In this document: positions 24,274-33,009 of the stretch, one piece after another
How positions within the stretch are numbered: position 1 is the stretch's first letter
Layout: each line of letters opens with the position of its first letter
DNA from: Gemmatimonadaceae bacterium
GTDB lineage: Bacteria > Gemmatimonadota > Gemmatimonadetes > Gemmatimonadales > Gemmatimonadaceae
Assembly (NCBI GenBank): GCA_020851035.1
Contig: JADZDM010000010.1
Coordinates: 1 to 64,000, forward strand
Length of the DNA: 64,000 nt
Direction of reading: 5' to 3'
The notes under the pieces: generated by a model
Told to the model about the DNA's origin: nothing
Databases searched by the model: none
Seen by the model: the letters and a program-made list of their open reading frames with translations, nothing else
Position numbers and translations under genes: made by a program

Positions 24274-25602
24274 TCAGGCGGCTGTGTCCCGCAGCCGCGC
24301 AGCAGGCCGGGCCGGCGCGGCCCGGGTCGCGATCATCACCAGCCCCGCGCCGATCAGCAGGAACACGGCGATCACGTACAGCCCCGCCGTCGCCGAGCCG
24401 GTGGCATCCTTCGCCACGCCGATGATGTACGGGCTGAGGAAGCCCGCCAGGTTGCCGATGGAGTTCACCGCAGCGATGCCCGCCGCCGCCGAGGCCCCGC
24501 GCAAGGCGGCCGTCGGCAGCGTCCAGAACAGCGCGATGTTCGACAGCGAGCCCGCCATCGCCGCACTCATCGCCACCAGCCCGATGGTCAGGCTGGTGCT
24601 GAAGTTCCCGGCCGCGACCAGCCCTGCCGCGCCGAGCACCGCACCCGCCACCAGGTGCCAGCGCCGCTCGCGGTGCCGATCCGAGCTCCACCCCACCAGC
24701 ACCATGAACACCGCCGCCACGGCCGACGGAATGCCGCTCAGCAGCCCGATGCGGCCGGCATCCTCCACCCCCATCGTCCGGATCAGCTGCGGCAGCCAGA
24801 ACGAGATGCCGTACAACCCCATCACGAAGCTGAAGCTGATGCCGGCGAAGAGGATCACGCGCGGGTCGCGCAGCGTCGCGAACACGTTCGCATGCTCCAC
24901 GCCTCCGGCCTCCTGCTCGAGGTTGCGGAGCAGCAGCCGCCGTTCGTCCTCGGGCAGCCAGCGCGCCGTGGTGATCGACTCGGGCAGCAGGAAGAACACC
25001 GCGACGCCCATCACCAGCGAGGGAATCCCCTCGAGCAGGAACAGCCACTGCCAGCCGGCCAGCCCGCCCCGGCCCGCCATCACCTCGAGGATCATGCCGG
25101 ACAGCGGCCCGCCGATCACGCCCGAGATCGCGACACCGGTCATGAAGAGCGAGATGATCTGCGCCCGGCGTGACGAGGGATACCACTGCGTGAGGTACAG
25201 CACGATGCCGGGAAAGAATCCCGCCTCGGCGAGGCCGAGCAGGAAGCGCACCAGGTACAGCGACCACGGCCCGGTGACGAACATCGTGAGCATCGAGAGC
25301 ACGCCCCAGGTCACCATGATCCGCGCGATCCACCGCCGTGCACCCACGCGGTGCAGGATCAGGTTGCTCGGCACCTCGAACAGGAAGTAGCCGATGAAGA
25401 AGATGCCGGCGCCGATGCCGTACGCCGTGTCGCTCATGCGCAGGTCCGACAGCATCTGGAGCTTGGCGAACCCGATGTTCACGCGGTCCAGGTACGCGAC
25501 CACGTAGCAGAGGAACAGGAACGGGATCAGGCGCAGCGTGACGCGCCGGTACGCCCGCGCGGCGAGTGGGGAATCGGCGGCCGGCGCCGGCGTGGGGGGC
25601 AT
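24274..25602 (-). CDS. MFS transporter, anion:cation symporter type
   Basis: A 442-residue inner-membrane transporter with about 12 helices and the ACS-family (phthalate/tartrate/glucarate permease) signature: Y-L-D-R-V-N-I-G-F-A-K in helix 1, E-V-P-S-N-L-I-L-H-R-V-G-A-R and G-L-A-E-A-G-F-F-P-G. The family imports organic anions with protons; the substrate is not predictable. The ATG at 25602 gives a normal short cytoplasmic N-terminus. The permease gene upstream on the same strand starts its own unit 170 bp away. Confidence 0.9.
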   Translation of the reverse strand: MPPTPAPAADSPLAARAYRRVTLRLIPFLFLCYVVAYLDRVNIGFAKLQMLSDLRMSDTAYGIGAGIFFIGYFLFEVPSNLILHRVGARRWIARIMVTWGVLSMLTMFVTGPWSLYLVRFLLGLAEAGFFPGIVLYLTQWYPSSRRAQIISLFMTGVAISGVIGGPLSGMILEVMAGRGGLAGWQWLFLLEGIPSLVMGVAVFFLLPESITTARWLPEDERRLLLRNLEQEAGGVEHANVFATLRDPRVILFAGISFSFVMGLYGISFWLPQLIRTMGVEDAGRIGLLSGIPSAVAAVFMVLVGWSSDRHRERRWHLVAGAVLGAAGLVAAGNFSTSLTIGLVAMSAAMAGSLSNIALFWTLPTAALRGASAAAGIAAVNSIGNLAGFLSPYIIGVAKDATGSATAGLYVIAVFLLIGAGLVMIATRAAPARPAARLRDTAA

Positions 25603-25774
25603 GCGCCCAATATGGCGCGCGGTCCCGGCAGCCGGCATGCCGCGATGAGGGCTCACTGTGCCCGACAGCTCGGTGAGGTCCACCGCGGCACGCACGAGTG
25701 TGACCTGTCGACGCCGGAGCCGGGTGCGGTGGTCACGACAGCCGGTGATCGCCGCGCGGTGGCGAAGGGGGTGG

Positions 25775-27148
25775 TCACCCCCTGCTGTCACGCCGTGTCA
25801 GCACCATCGCCACCACGCCGAGCACCAGCCACGCGGCGCCCACCACCAGCGCCAGCCGGCTCGCCTCCACCAGCACCCAGATCGTGATGCCGGCGCCGGC
25901 AATGGGAACCACCCAGTGCCACACGCGGGCCACTGCCCGCTGCCGCGCCACGTAGTAGCCCACCACCGAGGCGTGGAGCAGCGTGAACGCCACCAGCGCG
26001 CCCACGTCCACGATCGACACGAGCACCGACAACCCGTCGTCGCGCCGCGCCGCCCAGACGGCCACCACCAGCGTGAGCGTGGCCGCGGCACCCAGCGCCA
26101 CGGTCGGCACCCCGCGCTCCGCATCCACGCCGGCCAGCACCGTCGGCAACCGGCCATCGCGCGCCATGCCGAAGAGCAGCCGCGCCGCCGCAGCCTGGCC
26201 GGTCATGGCCGAGAACGCGGGACCGATCGCCTTGGTGATCGCGAGGACCGTCGCCAGCCAGGCGCCGATCGCGCCGCGCGTTGCATCGTAGAACGCGGTA
26301 CCCTGCGCCCCGGGACGCGCCGCGAGCTGGGACGGTGTCACGGTGCTCAGCAACGCCGCGAGGTACGACTGCACGATGAACGCCGCCCCGGCCACCACCA
26401 GGCAGAACACGATCGCCGTCCCCACCTGCCGCGCATCGCCGGCATTCTCCTCCGCGAACGACGCGATCGCATCGAAGCCCAGGTAGGAGAGCACCGCCAC
26501 CGAGATCGCGCCGGCCACCGGCCCGATGGGCGTCACGGCGCCGGCCGCGGCCGAGCCCATTCCCGTGAGCGGCGAGAGCCACGGGCGCGCTGGCCCGTCC
26601 TGCAGCAGCACCGTCAGCGCACTGACCACGAAGATGCCCAGCACCACGATCTCGCCCACCAGCACCACACGCCCCGCCCGCGCCGCCACGCCGACACCAC
26701 GCAGGTTCAGCAGCGTGGTGATGGCGAACGCCACCACCGTGAAGATCCACGCCGGCACACCGGGCACGAGGGCATGCAGCGCGATCCCGGAGAACAGGTA
26801 TGCCACTGCCGGGATCAGCAGGTAGTCCAGCATGATCATCCAGCCGGCGATGAACCCGGCGCCGGCGCCCAGTCCCTGCGTGGCGTAGGCGAACACCGAG
26901 CCGGCGTGCGGCACCACGCGCGACATCTGCGCATACGACCACGCCGTGCACGCCATCGCGAGCGTCGCCAGCACGTACACCAGCGCCACCGCCCCATCGG
27001 CCTGCGCATCGAGCACACCGAACACCCCCACCGGAGCCAGCGGGCCGATGAAGAGCAGGCCGAAGACCACCAGGTCGCGCAGCGTGAGGCTGCGCCGGAG
27101 CGTCGGCTGCGATGCGGCCTGCGGTGCGGCCTGCGGTGGCGTGGGCAT
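25775..27148 (-). CDS. APC-superfamily amino acid permease
   Basis: A 457-residue membrane protein with about 12 helices and the APC pattern: F-G-L-L-F-I-G-P-L-A-P-V-G in helix 1 (unwound G-P region), Y-A-Q-M-S-R-V-V-P-H-A-G-S-V-F-A-Y and S-Y-L-G-F-D-A-I-A-S-F-A-E-E. It imports amino acids or related amines; the substrate is unknown. The start at 27148 gives the usual 25-residue cytoplasmic lead. No regulator or catabolic partner is adjacent. Confidence 0.9.
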   Translation of the reverse strand: MPTPPQAAPQAASQPTLRRSLTLRDLVVFGLLFIGPLAPVGVFGVLDAQADGAVALVYVLATLAMACTAWSYAQMSRVVPHAGSVFAYATQGLGAGAGFIAGWMIMLDYLLIPAVAYLFSGIALHALVPGVPAWIFTVVAFAITTLLNLRGVGVAARAGRVVLVGEIVVLGIFVVSALTVLLQDGPARPWLSPLTGMGSAAAGAVTPIGPVAGAISVAVLSYLGFDAIASFAEENAGDARQVGTAIVFCLVVAGAAFIVQSYLAALLSTVTPSQLAARPGAQGTAFYDATRGAIGAWLATVLAITKAIGPAFSAMTGQAAAARLLFGMARDGRLPTVLAGVDAERGVPTVALGAAATLTLVVAVWAARRDDGLSVLVSIVDVGALVAFTLLHASVVGYYVARQRAVARVWHWVVPIAGAGITIWVLVEASRLALVVGAAWLVLGVVAMVLTRRDSRG

Positions 27149-27265
27149 TCGCACACGGTAATCGGGCCGCACCCACGCCGCAGCCGGCACTGGCGGAAAC
27201 ACGACCGGCCGCCACGCGTGTTGCGCAGCGGCCGGTGCGGCGTGGTGCCGGGCGGGGTGGCGAAG

Positions 27266-27883
27266 CTACGGGAGCGGCACGTCCGCTGGTGTGCGACGGC
27301 GGCGCACGCGGCAGAGTGCCACCAGCCCGACCAGCAGCAGCGCGTTCGTCGCCGGTTCCGGCACGACAGCCGACGACACCGTGTTGGTGAACGAGAAGCT
27401 CAGGTCATTGTACCCGCTGTCACCCTCCGGCGTGTTCTCGAGGTCCTCGAACGACACCAGCGTCGTGCCCGGCGCATACTCGTTCTGCACCCGCGCATGG
27501 CACTTGCCGTCGGCGTTCCGCGACGAGGGACCGCTGAAGTAGTTGTTCCCCGTGTTGGTGACCTCGAGCCGGAAGATCAGCTCCGTGCCGCTGGCGAACG
27601 AGCCGAGCGTCACCTGGCTGTTCACGGCCGACGTCTGGTTGTTGAAGATGAACAGGTCGTTCGTCTTGTCCCCGTCGTCACCGGGCGTGCCACCAGCCGT
27701 GAGCATCAGGAACAGGTTGTTGCTGAACGTGGCCGAGTTGCCGAGGTACGTTGCCACGACGGGAGCCGAGCCGCCGGCGATCACCAGGCGGCACTCGGTG
27801 CCGACGGGTGCGATCGGAAAGGCGAGAACAGGCTGCACGCCAAGCACGAGGCTGCTGGCGAGCAGGAGTGCAGTACGACGCAT
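27266..27883 (-). CDS. PEP-CTERM exported protein with DUF4114 domain
   Basis: A 205-residue protein with a signal peptide, a DUF4114-like beta domain (F-R-L-E-V-T-N-T-G-N-N-Y-F-S-G; F-E-D-L ... G-D-S-G-Y-N-D-L-S-F-S-F) and a C-terminal sorting tail: V-P-E-P-A-T, a hydrophobic helix, then R-R-R-R. PEP-CTERM tails are processed by exosortase, and the protein is released or displayed at the surface, often with exopolysaccharide. No exosortase is in the window. A clear GGAGGT lies before the ATG at 27883. Confidence 0.9.
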   Translation of the reverse strand: MRRTALLLASSLVLGVQPVLAFPIAPVGTECRLVIAGGSAPVVATYLGNSATFSNNLFLMLTAGGTPGDDGDKTNDLFIFNNQTSAVNSQVTLGSFASGTELIFRLEVTNTGNNYFSGPSSRNADGKCHARVQNEYAPGTTLVSFEDLENTPEGDSGYNDLSFSFTNTVSSAVVPEPATNALLLVGLVALCRVRRRRTPADVPLP

Positions 27884-28064
27884 GCGGGACCTCCAGGGGT
27901 GGGAGAGGGTCGACACGACTACACATAGGCGCACAGTGCCCACTTCTGCAATCGCCAGCCTCGGCGCACCATGTCGGCGTCGCGCACCTGCACGCGCCGC
28001 TGTCCTCCGGCCTCAGCCGTTGAGCGCGTCGTCGGCAGCGAGCACATCGGGGGTGCAGCCGGTG

Positions 28065-28073
28065 TGGTACAAT
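28065..28073 (+). promoter_or_regulatory. Candidate extended -10 promoter
   Basis: TGTGGTACAAT lies 55 bp before the next gene in GC-rich surroundings: a TACAAT -10 box (28068-28073) with an upstream TG. No good -35 box is visible, which fits an extended -10 promoter. Confidence 0.4.
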
Positions 28074-28127
28074 GGCCTCGTGTCGCGGCGTACGCGGCCA
28101 GCGCATCCGCCCAGCTCCCCCGGATCA

Positions 28128-29114
28128 ATGCCCGCCTTCCTCCGCCCGCCCTACCTGCTGCTCTCCGCCGTCGGGACCGCCCTCGTCGCGTGGCTGGTGC
28201 CGATCAACGACGGGCCGGTGGGGAGCGCGCTGGTCCTGCTCGTCGTCTGGCTCGTGCTCGCCTACGGACTCTGGGCGCTGCGCGACCTCGCCTCACTGCG
28301 CCGCGACATGACGGCCGGCCGCACCGCGACGCCAGTGCGTGCTCCGCTGCCGGTGCCGACGCCACCGGCCGAGACGGTGCACGACGCGCCGCCGAACGAG
28401 CCGGTGGAACGCGTGACCGGCGCCGAGCATCTGTTCGGCGAGCCGGAGCGGCGCGATGTCCGCGACATCGTGGCGCTGTTCGCGGCCACCGGGGTGTTCG
28501 CCCCCGCTGCGCCACGGCCGGAGCATCTCCACGAGGCAGCGGCAGACATGGGGGCTCCGGTCACGCAGGGCCTCGTGCTCACCGCGTTGCACGAGGCGGC
28601 GTACTATCATGCGGGCTTCGACGCCGCGTCGTGCATGCAGAACCTCGCGTTCCACCAAAGTCACGCCGAGCAGGTCGCCGACGCGCTGCGATCCCAGATC
28701 GCCGACATCGCGCGGCTCTCACGCGGTGCGCTCGATGTGCGGGAGATCTCGATCGACCTGCGGCTCGCCGATGGCCCGGGCCCGCACCCCGATTGCACGG
28801 TGACGATGCGCGTGAACGGCACGCCGCTCACCGTGATCTGGGAGCCCGACGCGAAGTACCTCTCCACGCACCTGCACGTGGCGCTGGCCATCGTCATGCG
28901 CCGCACCGGGAGCCCGCTGCGCCTGGCGTGGCTGTGGACCGACCAGGGCGCGTGGCTCTCGGCGCTGTCCGAACCTGCCCTCGCGGCACTGAACGACACG
29001 CCCGTCGGCTTGCGCAGTGGACACGAGTTCTGGGACTGGATCGACGACGCCGAGCCGATCTCGGCCGGGGAGTGGCGCGCGACGGACCCGGAGGGTCGCC
29101 CGGCGCGCGATTGA
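28128..29114 (+). CDS. Membrane-anchored protein of unknown function
   Basis: A 328-residue protein with two closely spaced N-terminal membrane helices (about residues 7-24 and 28-50). A Pro-rich linker and a ~250-residue soluble cytoplasmic part follow. The soluble part has motifs such as H-E-A-A-Y-Y-H-A-G-F-D and V-N-G-T-P-L-T-V-I-W-E-P-D-A-K-Y that I cannot place in a family. The ATG at 28128 begins the first helix. It is followed 100 bp later by the peptidase gene. Confidence 0.75.
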   Translation: MPAFLRPPYLLLSAVGTALVAWLVPINDGPVGSALVLLVVWLVLAYGLWALRDLASLRRDMTAGRTATPVRAPLPVPTPPAETVHDAPPNEPVERVTGAEHLFGEPERRDVRDIVALFAATGVFAPAAPRPEHLHEAAADMGAPVTQGLVLTALHEAAYYHAGFDAASCMQNLAFHQSHAEQVADALRSQIADIARLSRGALDVREISIDLRLADGPGPHPDCTVTMRVNGTPLTVIWEPDAKYLSTHLHVALAIVMRRTGSPLRLAWLWTDQGAWLSALSEPALAALNDTPVGLRSGHEFWDWIDDAEPISAGEWRATDPEGRPARD

Positions 29115-29214
29115 CAGACGGAGGCGGCCGCGTCGATTTCACCCGCGGCCGGTCGGCGCCGGCCACGGCCCGACCCGCCGATCCCTGACGCCACCGCACC
29201 TGGAGGCCGCCCGC

Positions 29215-30936
29215 ATGCGCACGCTCGAGAAGCGGATCGACCGGCTGAACATCGACGAGGAACGCGACCGGCTCGAGGCCAGCGAGCGGTTCCGGGTCAC
29301 GGGCATCCGCTCAATCCGCGGCGTTCCCGACGAGTGCCTCATGCGCTACGTCGCGCGACGCGCACCAAGGCCGCGACCGGTGCTCGCGCTACGCGGTGTG
29401 CGGGGGGTGAAGGGCCTGGTCGAGATGAGCCGCAGCCGCGCCGTCGCACGTCGCGTGTTCGACCTCACCACGCCGCCGTCATCCGGCACGCCGCGCGCGA
29501 TCGCCACCGCGTTCATCACGCGGCTCGCACACGTCCTTGGCATCCACCCGCAGCTGGCGGGCCTGAAGTACGAACGCACCAAGACCACCATCCTCGGCTC
29601 GCACGTGCTGTTCCAGCAATACGTGGGGCTGACGCAGATCTCCGGTGCCTGGCTGCGCGTGGACATCGCGCCCGACGGCCGCGTGTTCAACGTGCAGAAC
29701 GACACCACGCCGCACCAGGTGATGCAGGCGCGGGTCACGGCGATGCCGCTGACGGCGGCCCGCGCCACGCGTTCACGGCTGCCGGGCGACGAAGGTGCGG
29801 TGCTGTCGCACGCGCGCGTGACGGCGCTCGCCCGCGCGGCCGTGCGCCGCGAGCCCGGCGCGCGCACCACCGTGACGGAACCGGAACTCACCTACCGCAT
29901 CGTCACCGGCACGCCGCAACTGGCGTGGAAGGTCGTGGTGGACGTGAGCAGGCCGCGGCAGCAGTGGAAGCTCTATCTCGACGCCTTCACCGGCGCGGTG
30001 CTCTGGAAGCGCAGTGTGCTCAAGCATCGTGCGCGCGCCGGGCGCGTGTTCGACCCGAACCCCGTCGCCGCGCTCGACGACATCACGCTGCGCGCCGCGC
30101 GCCGCGTGCTCCCCGACGCCGCCTATCGCACGGTCACCCTGCCCGACGTGTCGCGCAGCGGCCTGCTCGACGGCCCGTTCGTGACCACCCGCCCCACGCC
30201 ACGGCGTGTCCGGCGCCGGCGCGGGAGCTTCGACTTCCGTCGCGGCGAGCGCGGCTTCGGCGAGGTGATGGTCTACTACCACATCGACCGCCTCCAGCGG
30301 CACCTGCAGTCGCTGGGGTTCACGGGGCTCCTCGATTTCCCCTTCCCGGTGAACGTCACCGCCAGCCGCGAGGACAACTCGTACTACGACCCGGATGCCA
30401 GGTCGGTGGCGCTCGGCACGGGCGGCGTGGACGACGCCGAGGATGCCGAGACCGTGATCCACGAGTACGGGCACGCGCTGCAGGATGCGCAGATCCCGGG
30501 GTTCGGCGAGTCGGTGGAAGCCGGCGCGATGGGCGAGGGGTTCGGCGACTTCCTCGCCGCGAGCACATATGCCGACCGGAAGTCGGCGCGCCTCCGTGCC
30601 ACCCTCAGCGGGTGGGACTGCATCGAGTGTGAGCCCCAGGGAGGCGTGCCCTGCCTGCGCCGCCTCGACAGCCGGAAGCGCTTCCCGCGCGACTTCGTGG
30701 GCGAGGTGCACGACGACGGCGAGATCTGGAGCGCCTGCCTCTGGCAGCTGCGCATCGCCCTCGGGCGGGAGGCGGCCGAGCGGCTGGTGGTCGCGCACCA
30801 CTACCTCCTCAATCGCTGGGCATCGTTCGAGGATGCGGCGCACGCGCTGCTCACCACCGACCGGCAGCTCTGTGCCGGCCGGAACGCGGTCCTGATCCGC
30901 GGGATCTTCGGCGTCCGGGGCGTCCTGCGGCGGTGA
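29215..30936 (+). CDS. Thermolysin/fungalysin-fold zinc metallopeptidase, no signal peptide
   Basis: A 573-residue gluzincin. The N-terminal half resembles FTP/PepSY-like propeptide domains (Y-V-G-L-T-Q-I-S-G-A-W-L-R-V; L-A-W-K-V-V-V-D-V). The catalytic domain carries H-E-Y-G-H at residues 416-420 and the third zinc ligand in G-E-G-F-G-D (Glu441). This fits the M4/M36 clan. Such enzymes are almost always secreted with an auto-inhibitory propeptide. Here no Sec signal precedes the propeptide, so export is by another route, the start is wrong, or the enzyme is intracellular. GGAGG supports the ATG at 29215. Confidence 0.87.
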   Translation: MRTLEKRIDRLNIDEERDRLEASERFRVTGIRSIRGVPDECLMRYVARRAPRPRPVLALRGVRGVKGLVEMSRSRAVARRVFDLTTPPSSGTPRAIATAFITRLAHVLGIHPQLAGLKYERTKTTILGSHVLFQQYVGLTQISGAWLRVDIAPDGRVFNVQNDTTPHQVMQARVTAMPLTAARATRSRLPGDEGAVLSHARVTALARAAVRREPGARTTVTEPELTYRIVTGTPQLAWKVVVDVSRPRQQWKLYLDAFTGAVLWKRSVLKHRARAGRVFDPNPVAALDDITLRAARRVLPDAAYRTVTLPDVSRSGLLDGPFVTTRPTPRRVRRRRGSFDFRRGERGFGEVMVYYHIDRLQRHLQSLGFTGLLDFPFPVNVTASREDNSYYDPDARSVALGTGGVDDAEDAETVIHEYGHALQDAQIPGFGESVEAGAMGEGFGDFLAASTYADRKSARLRATLSGWDCIECEPQGGVPCLRRLDSRKRFPRDFVGEVHDDGEIWSACLWQLRIALGREAAERLVVAHHYLLNRWASFEDAAHALLTTDRQLCAGRNAVLIRGIFGVRGVLRR

Positions 30937-30992
30937 CCTGCGGCGCGGGCGCGTCGTCACAGGCGGATACCACCTTCCCCGGTCCCCAGGCG

Positions 30993-31739
30993 ATGAAGCC
31001 CAGCAAGCCGTTCGTCCGCGTACTCGCCCTCACGGCCGTCGGCGCCGCGGTGGTGCTCCTCACCCCGCAGGCCCCGCGCGCGGCCGCTGCACATGCGGCC
31101 GCCACGCAGGACGGCATGCCGCTCTCCACGAAGCTCACGCCGGAGATGATCGACTACTTCGGGCTGGGCGTGGCATTCGAGCGGCCGTCGGTTGCCGCGC
31201 TGGTGGCCTGCCACGACACGCCGGCCTGCGGCGCCAGCGACAGCTCGACGGTGCGGTTCACCGATGCCTCGGGGGCCGAGGTCCGCGTCTACGACGGCAT
31301 GCCGGCGTCGACCATCGAGCAGGTGCGGCGCGTGCAGGCCTCACCCGCCGACGGCGTGACCGAGACGCGCATCCTCGTGCGCCATTTCTCGAAGGATGCG
31401 CAGGGACGGCTCGTGATGAGCGGCACCGACTCGATCGTGAAGGTGGCGGCGGCCGGCGCCGGCCGCGCCGCGGCATCGACGGTGACGCGCGTCAACCGCT
31501 ACACCGACGTGCGCTACCTCGTGAACGATCCCCGCTTCCCGTGGCCGATCACGGGGCTGGTGGTGCTCGAGCTCTCGGACGTGGCGGGCATGACCCAGCG
31601 CCCGGCAGTGCACACGGCCAGCCACGCCGCGGTGAGCTTCGACGGCACGGCGGTGGCGCAGGTGCTCACCACCGGCGCGCTCTCGCACCGCGCGAACCTG
31701 CAGGACAAGCGGCTCGAGACGGTGGTCCCGGACCGCTAG
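30993..31739 (+). CDS. Exported protein of unknown function
   Basis: A 248-residue protein with a signal peptide (hydrophobic residues ~8-24, then A-A-A-A-H-A-A-A). The mature part is mostly beta with two Cys (H-D-T-P-A-C-G) and no motif I recognise. It follows the peptidase gene by 56 bp, so co-transcription is plausible. The TAG stop directly abuts the CTAG of the MITE-like element. Confidence 0.75.
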   Translation: MKPSKPFVRVLALTAVGAAVVLLTPQAPRAAAAHAAATQDGMPLSTKLTPEMIDYFGLGVAFERPSVAALVACHDTPACGASDSSTVRFTDASGAEVRVYDGMPASTIEQVRRVQASPADGVTETRILVRHFSKDAQGRLVMSGTDSIVKVAAAGAGRAAASTVTRVNRYTDVRYLVNDPRFPWPITGLVVLELSDVAGMTQRPAVHTASHAAVSFDGTAVAQVLTTGALSHRANLQDKRLETVVPDR

Positions 31740-31905
31740 CTAGTGGCGTGCAATCGAAGTTCGGATAGCACGAAGCCGGATGGAGCGCCTGGATGGCCAG
31801 GCGAAAACCGCAGCAATACCAGCGGTATTGCGAGGATTTTCAACGCCGCCAGCCGGGATGCCCCGACCGGCGACTGCTTCCGGAACTTCGATTACACGCC
31901 ACTAG
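31740..31905. mobile_element. MITE-like element, complete copy, CTAG-flanked
   Basis: About 166 bp bounded by ~24-bp terminal inverted repeats (left CTAGTGGCGTGCAATCGAAG, 31740-31759; right end at 31905) that differ by a single substitution over most of their length. CTAG at both ends fits a 4-bp target duplication. Inside are two hairpins: CGCCTGG/CCAGGCG (31786-31803) and GCAATACC/GGTATTGC (31813-31831). The second is followed by TTTT within a few bases on both strands, like a two-way rho-independent terminator. There is no coding capacity. The right CTAG supplies the ilvE stop codon. Confidence 0.8.
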
Positions 31906-32828
31906 TACACCGGCACCAGCCAGGCGCGGTACCGCTCCACCTTGCCGGCCACGATGTCGAAGAACAGTGCACGCAGGCGCTGCGTGACGTCGCCCATCAC
32001 ACCCCCCGCCACGGCGCGGTGCTCGATGCGCGTGATGGCGGCGATCTGCACCCCGGTGCCGCACATGAAGCACTCGTCGGCGATGTAGACCTCGCTGCGG
32101 TCGATGCTGCGCTCCACCACCTCCACGCCGAGTTCCTCGCGCAGGAGCTGGATCACCGACCGGCGCACGATCCCCTCGAGCACGTTCGACGTCACGGGCG
32201 GCGTGATCGCGACCCCGTCGCGCACGATGAAGAAGTTGGCCGAGCTCATCTCCGAGACGTGGCCATCGTCGTTGAGCACCAGCGCCTCGTCGTAGCCGGC
32301 CAGGCGCACGTCGGTGCTGCTGAGTGCCGAGTTGACGTAGGCGCCGGCGATCTTGCCGCGCGCCGGGATGGCATTGTCGTCCACGCGGCGCCACGCCGAG
32401 AAGGCCACGTGGGCGCCGGCCTCATTGGCGATGTAGCGGCCGAACGGCAGGCTGAAGATCGTCACCGCCGAGGCCATGTCGTTCAGCCTCAGGTGGATCG
32501 ACAGCTCCGAGAGGTAGGCCAGCGGCCGGATGTAGCAGTTCTCGCGGAACCCCTCCGCCCGCAGGAGCTCGGCCGTGATCCCCGTGAGCTCCTCGGCCGA
32601 CTGCGGCAGCGCCATGCGCAGCATGCCCGCCGACTGCAGGAAGCGCCGGTAGTGGTCCAGCGGCCGGAAGATGTAGAGCTGTCCCTCGTCCTCGTTCCAG
32701 TAGCCGCGCAGGCCGCCGAACACCGCCGTCCCGTAGTGGAGGCCGTGGGTCATCACGCTGACCGTGGCCTCGCCGATGGGGACGATGCGGTTGTCGAAGT
32801 AGGCGAAGCGGGTGGCGGGCGGGGTCAT
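31902..32828 (-). CDS. ilvE: Branched-chain amino acid aminotransferase
   Basis: A 308-residue fold-type IV PLP aminotransferase: F-D-N-R-I-V-P near the start, T-H-G-L-H-Y-G-T-A-V-F-G-G-L-R-G-Y, the PLP lysine in A-R-G-K-I-A-G-A-Y-V-N-S, then E-M-S-S-A-N-F-F and L-E-G-I-V-R-R. It interconverts Val, Leu and Ile with their 2-oxo acids in the cytoplasm. Length is normal for bacterial IlvE. Its TAG stop is the CTAG at the edge of the MITE-like element. The next gene upstream is divergent. Confidence 0.93.
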   Translation of the reverse strand: MTPPATRFAYFDNRIVPIGEATVSVMTHGLHYGTAVFGGLRGYWNEDEGQLYIFRPLDHYRRFLQSAGMLRMALPQSAEELTGITAELLRAEGFRENCYIRPLAYLSELSIHLRLNDMASAVTIFSLPFGRYIANEAGAHVAFSAWRRVDDNAIPARGKIAGAYVNSALSSTDVRLAGYDEALVLNDDGHVSEMSSANFFIVRDGVAITPPVTSNVLEGIVRRSVIQLLREELGVEVVERSIDRSEVYIADECFMCGTGVQIAAITRIEHRAVAGGVMGDVTQRLRALFFDIVAGKVERYRAWLVPVY

Positions 32829-33009
32829 GGCGTGGTCGGGGATCGGCTGGTGCGGTGCGGCGCGGGGATGGGGGAAAGGTAGGGCCTTGCCGGCGCCGCC
32901 GGCCCGGCCGCGGCGGCCGATGAGAGGAAACCGGCGCCCGCTGCGCGTGAGGGGAGAGCGGCCCACCCGCCGGCCCTTCTCACCCGTCTCCCTCAGCCGC
33001 GGAGCTGCG

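Noticed and set aside
25788-27215. 475-codon frame on the minus strand
   Set aside because: Shifted frame of the amino acid permease, Gly/Arg-rich with no hydrophobic pattern.
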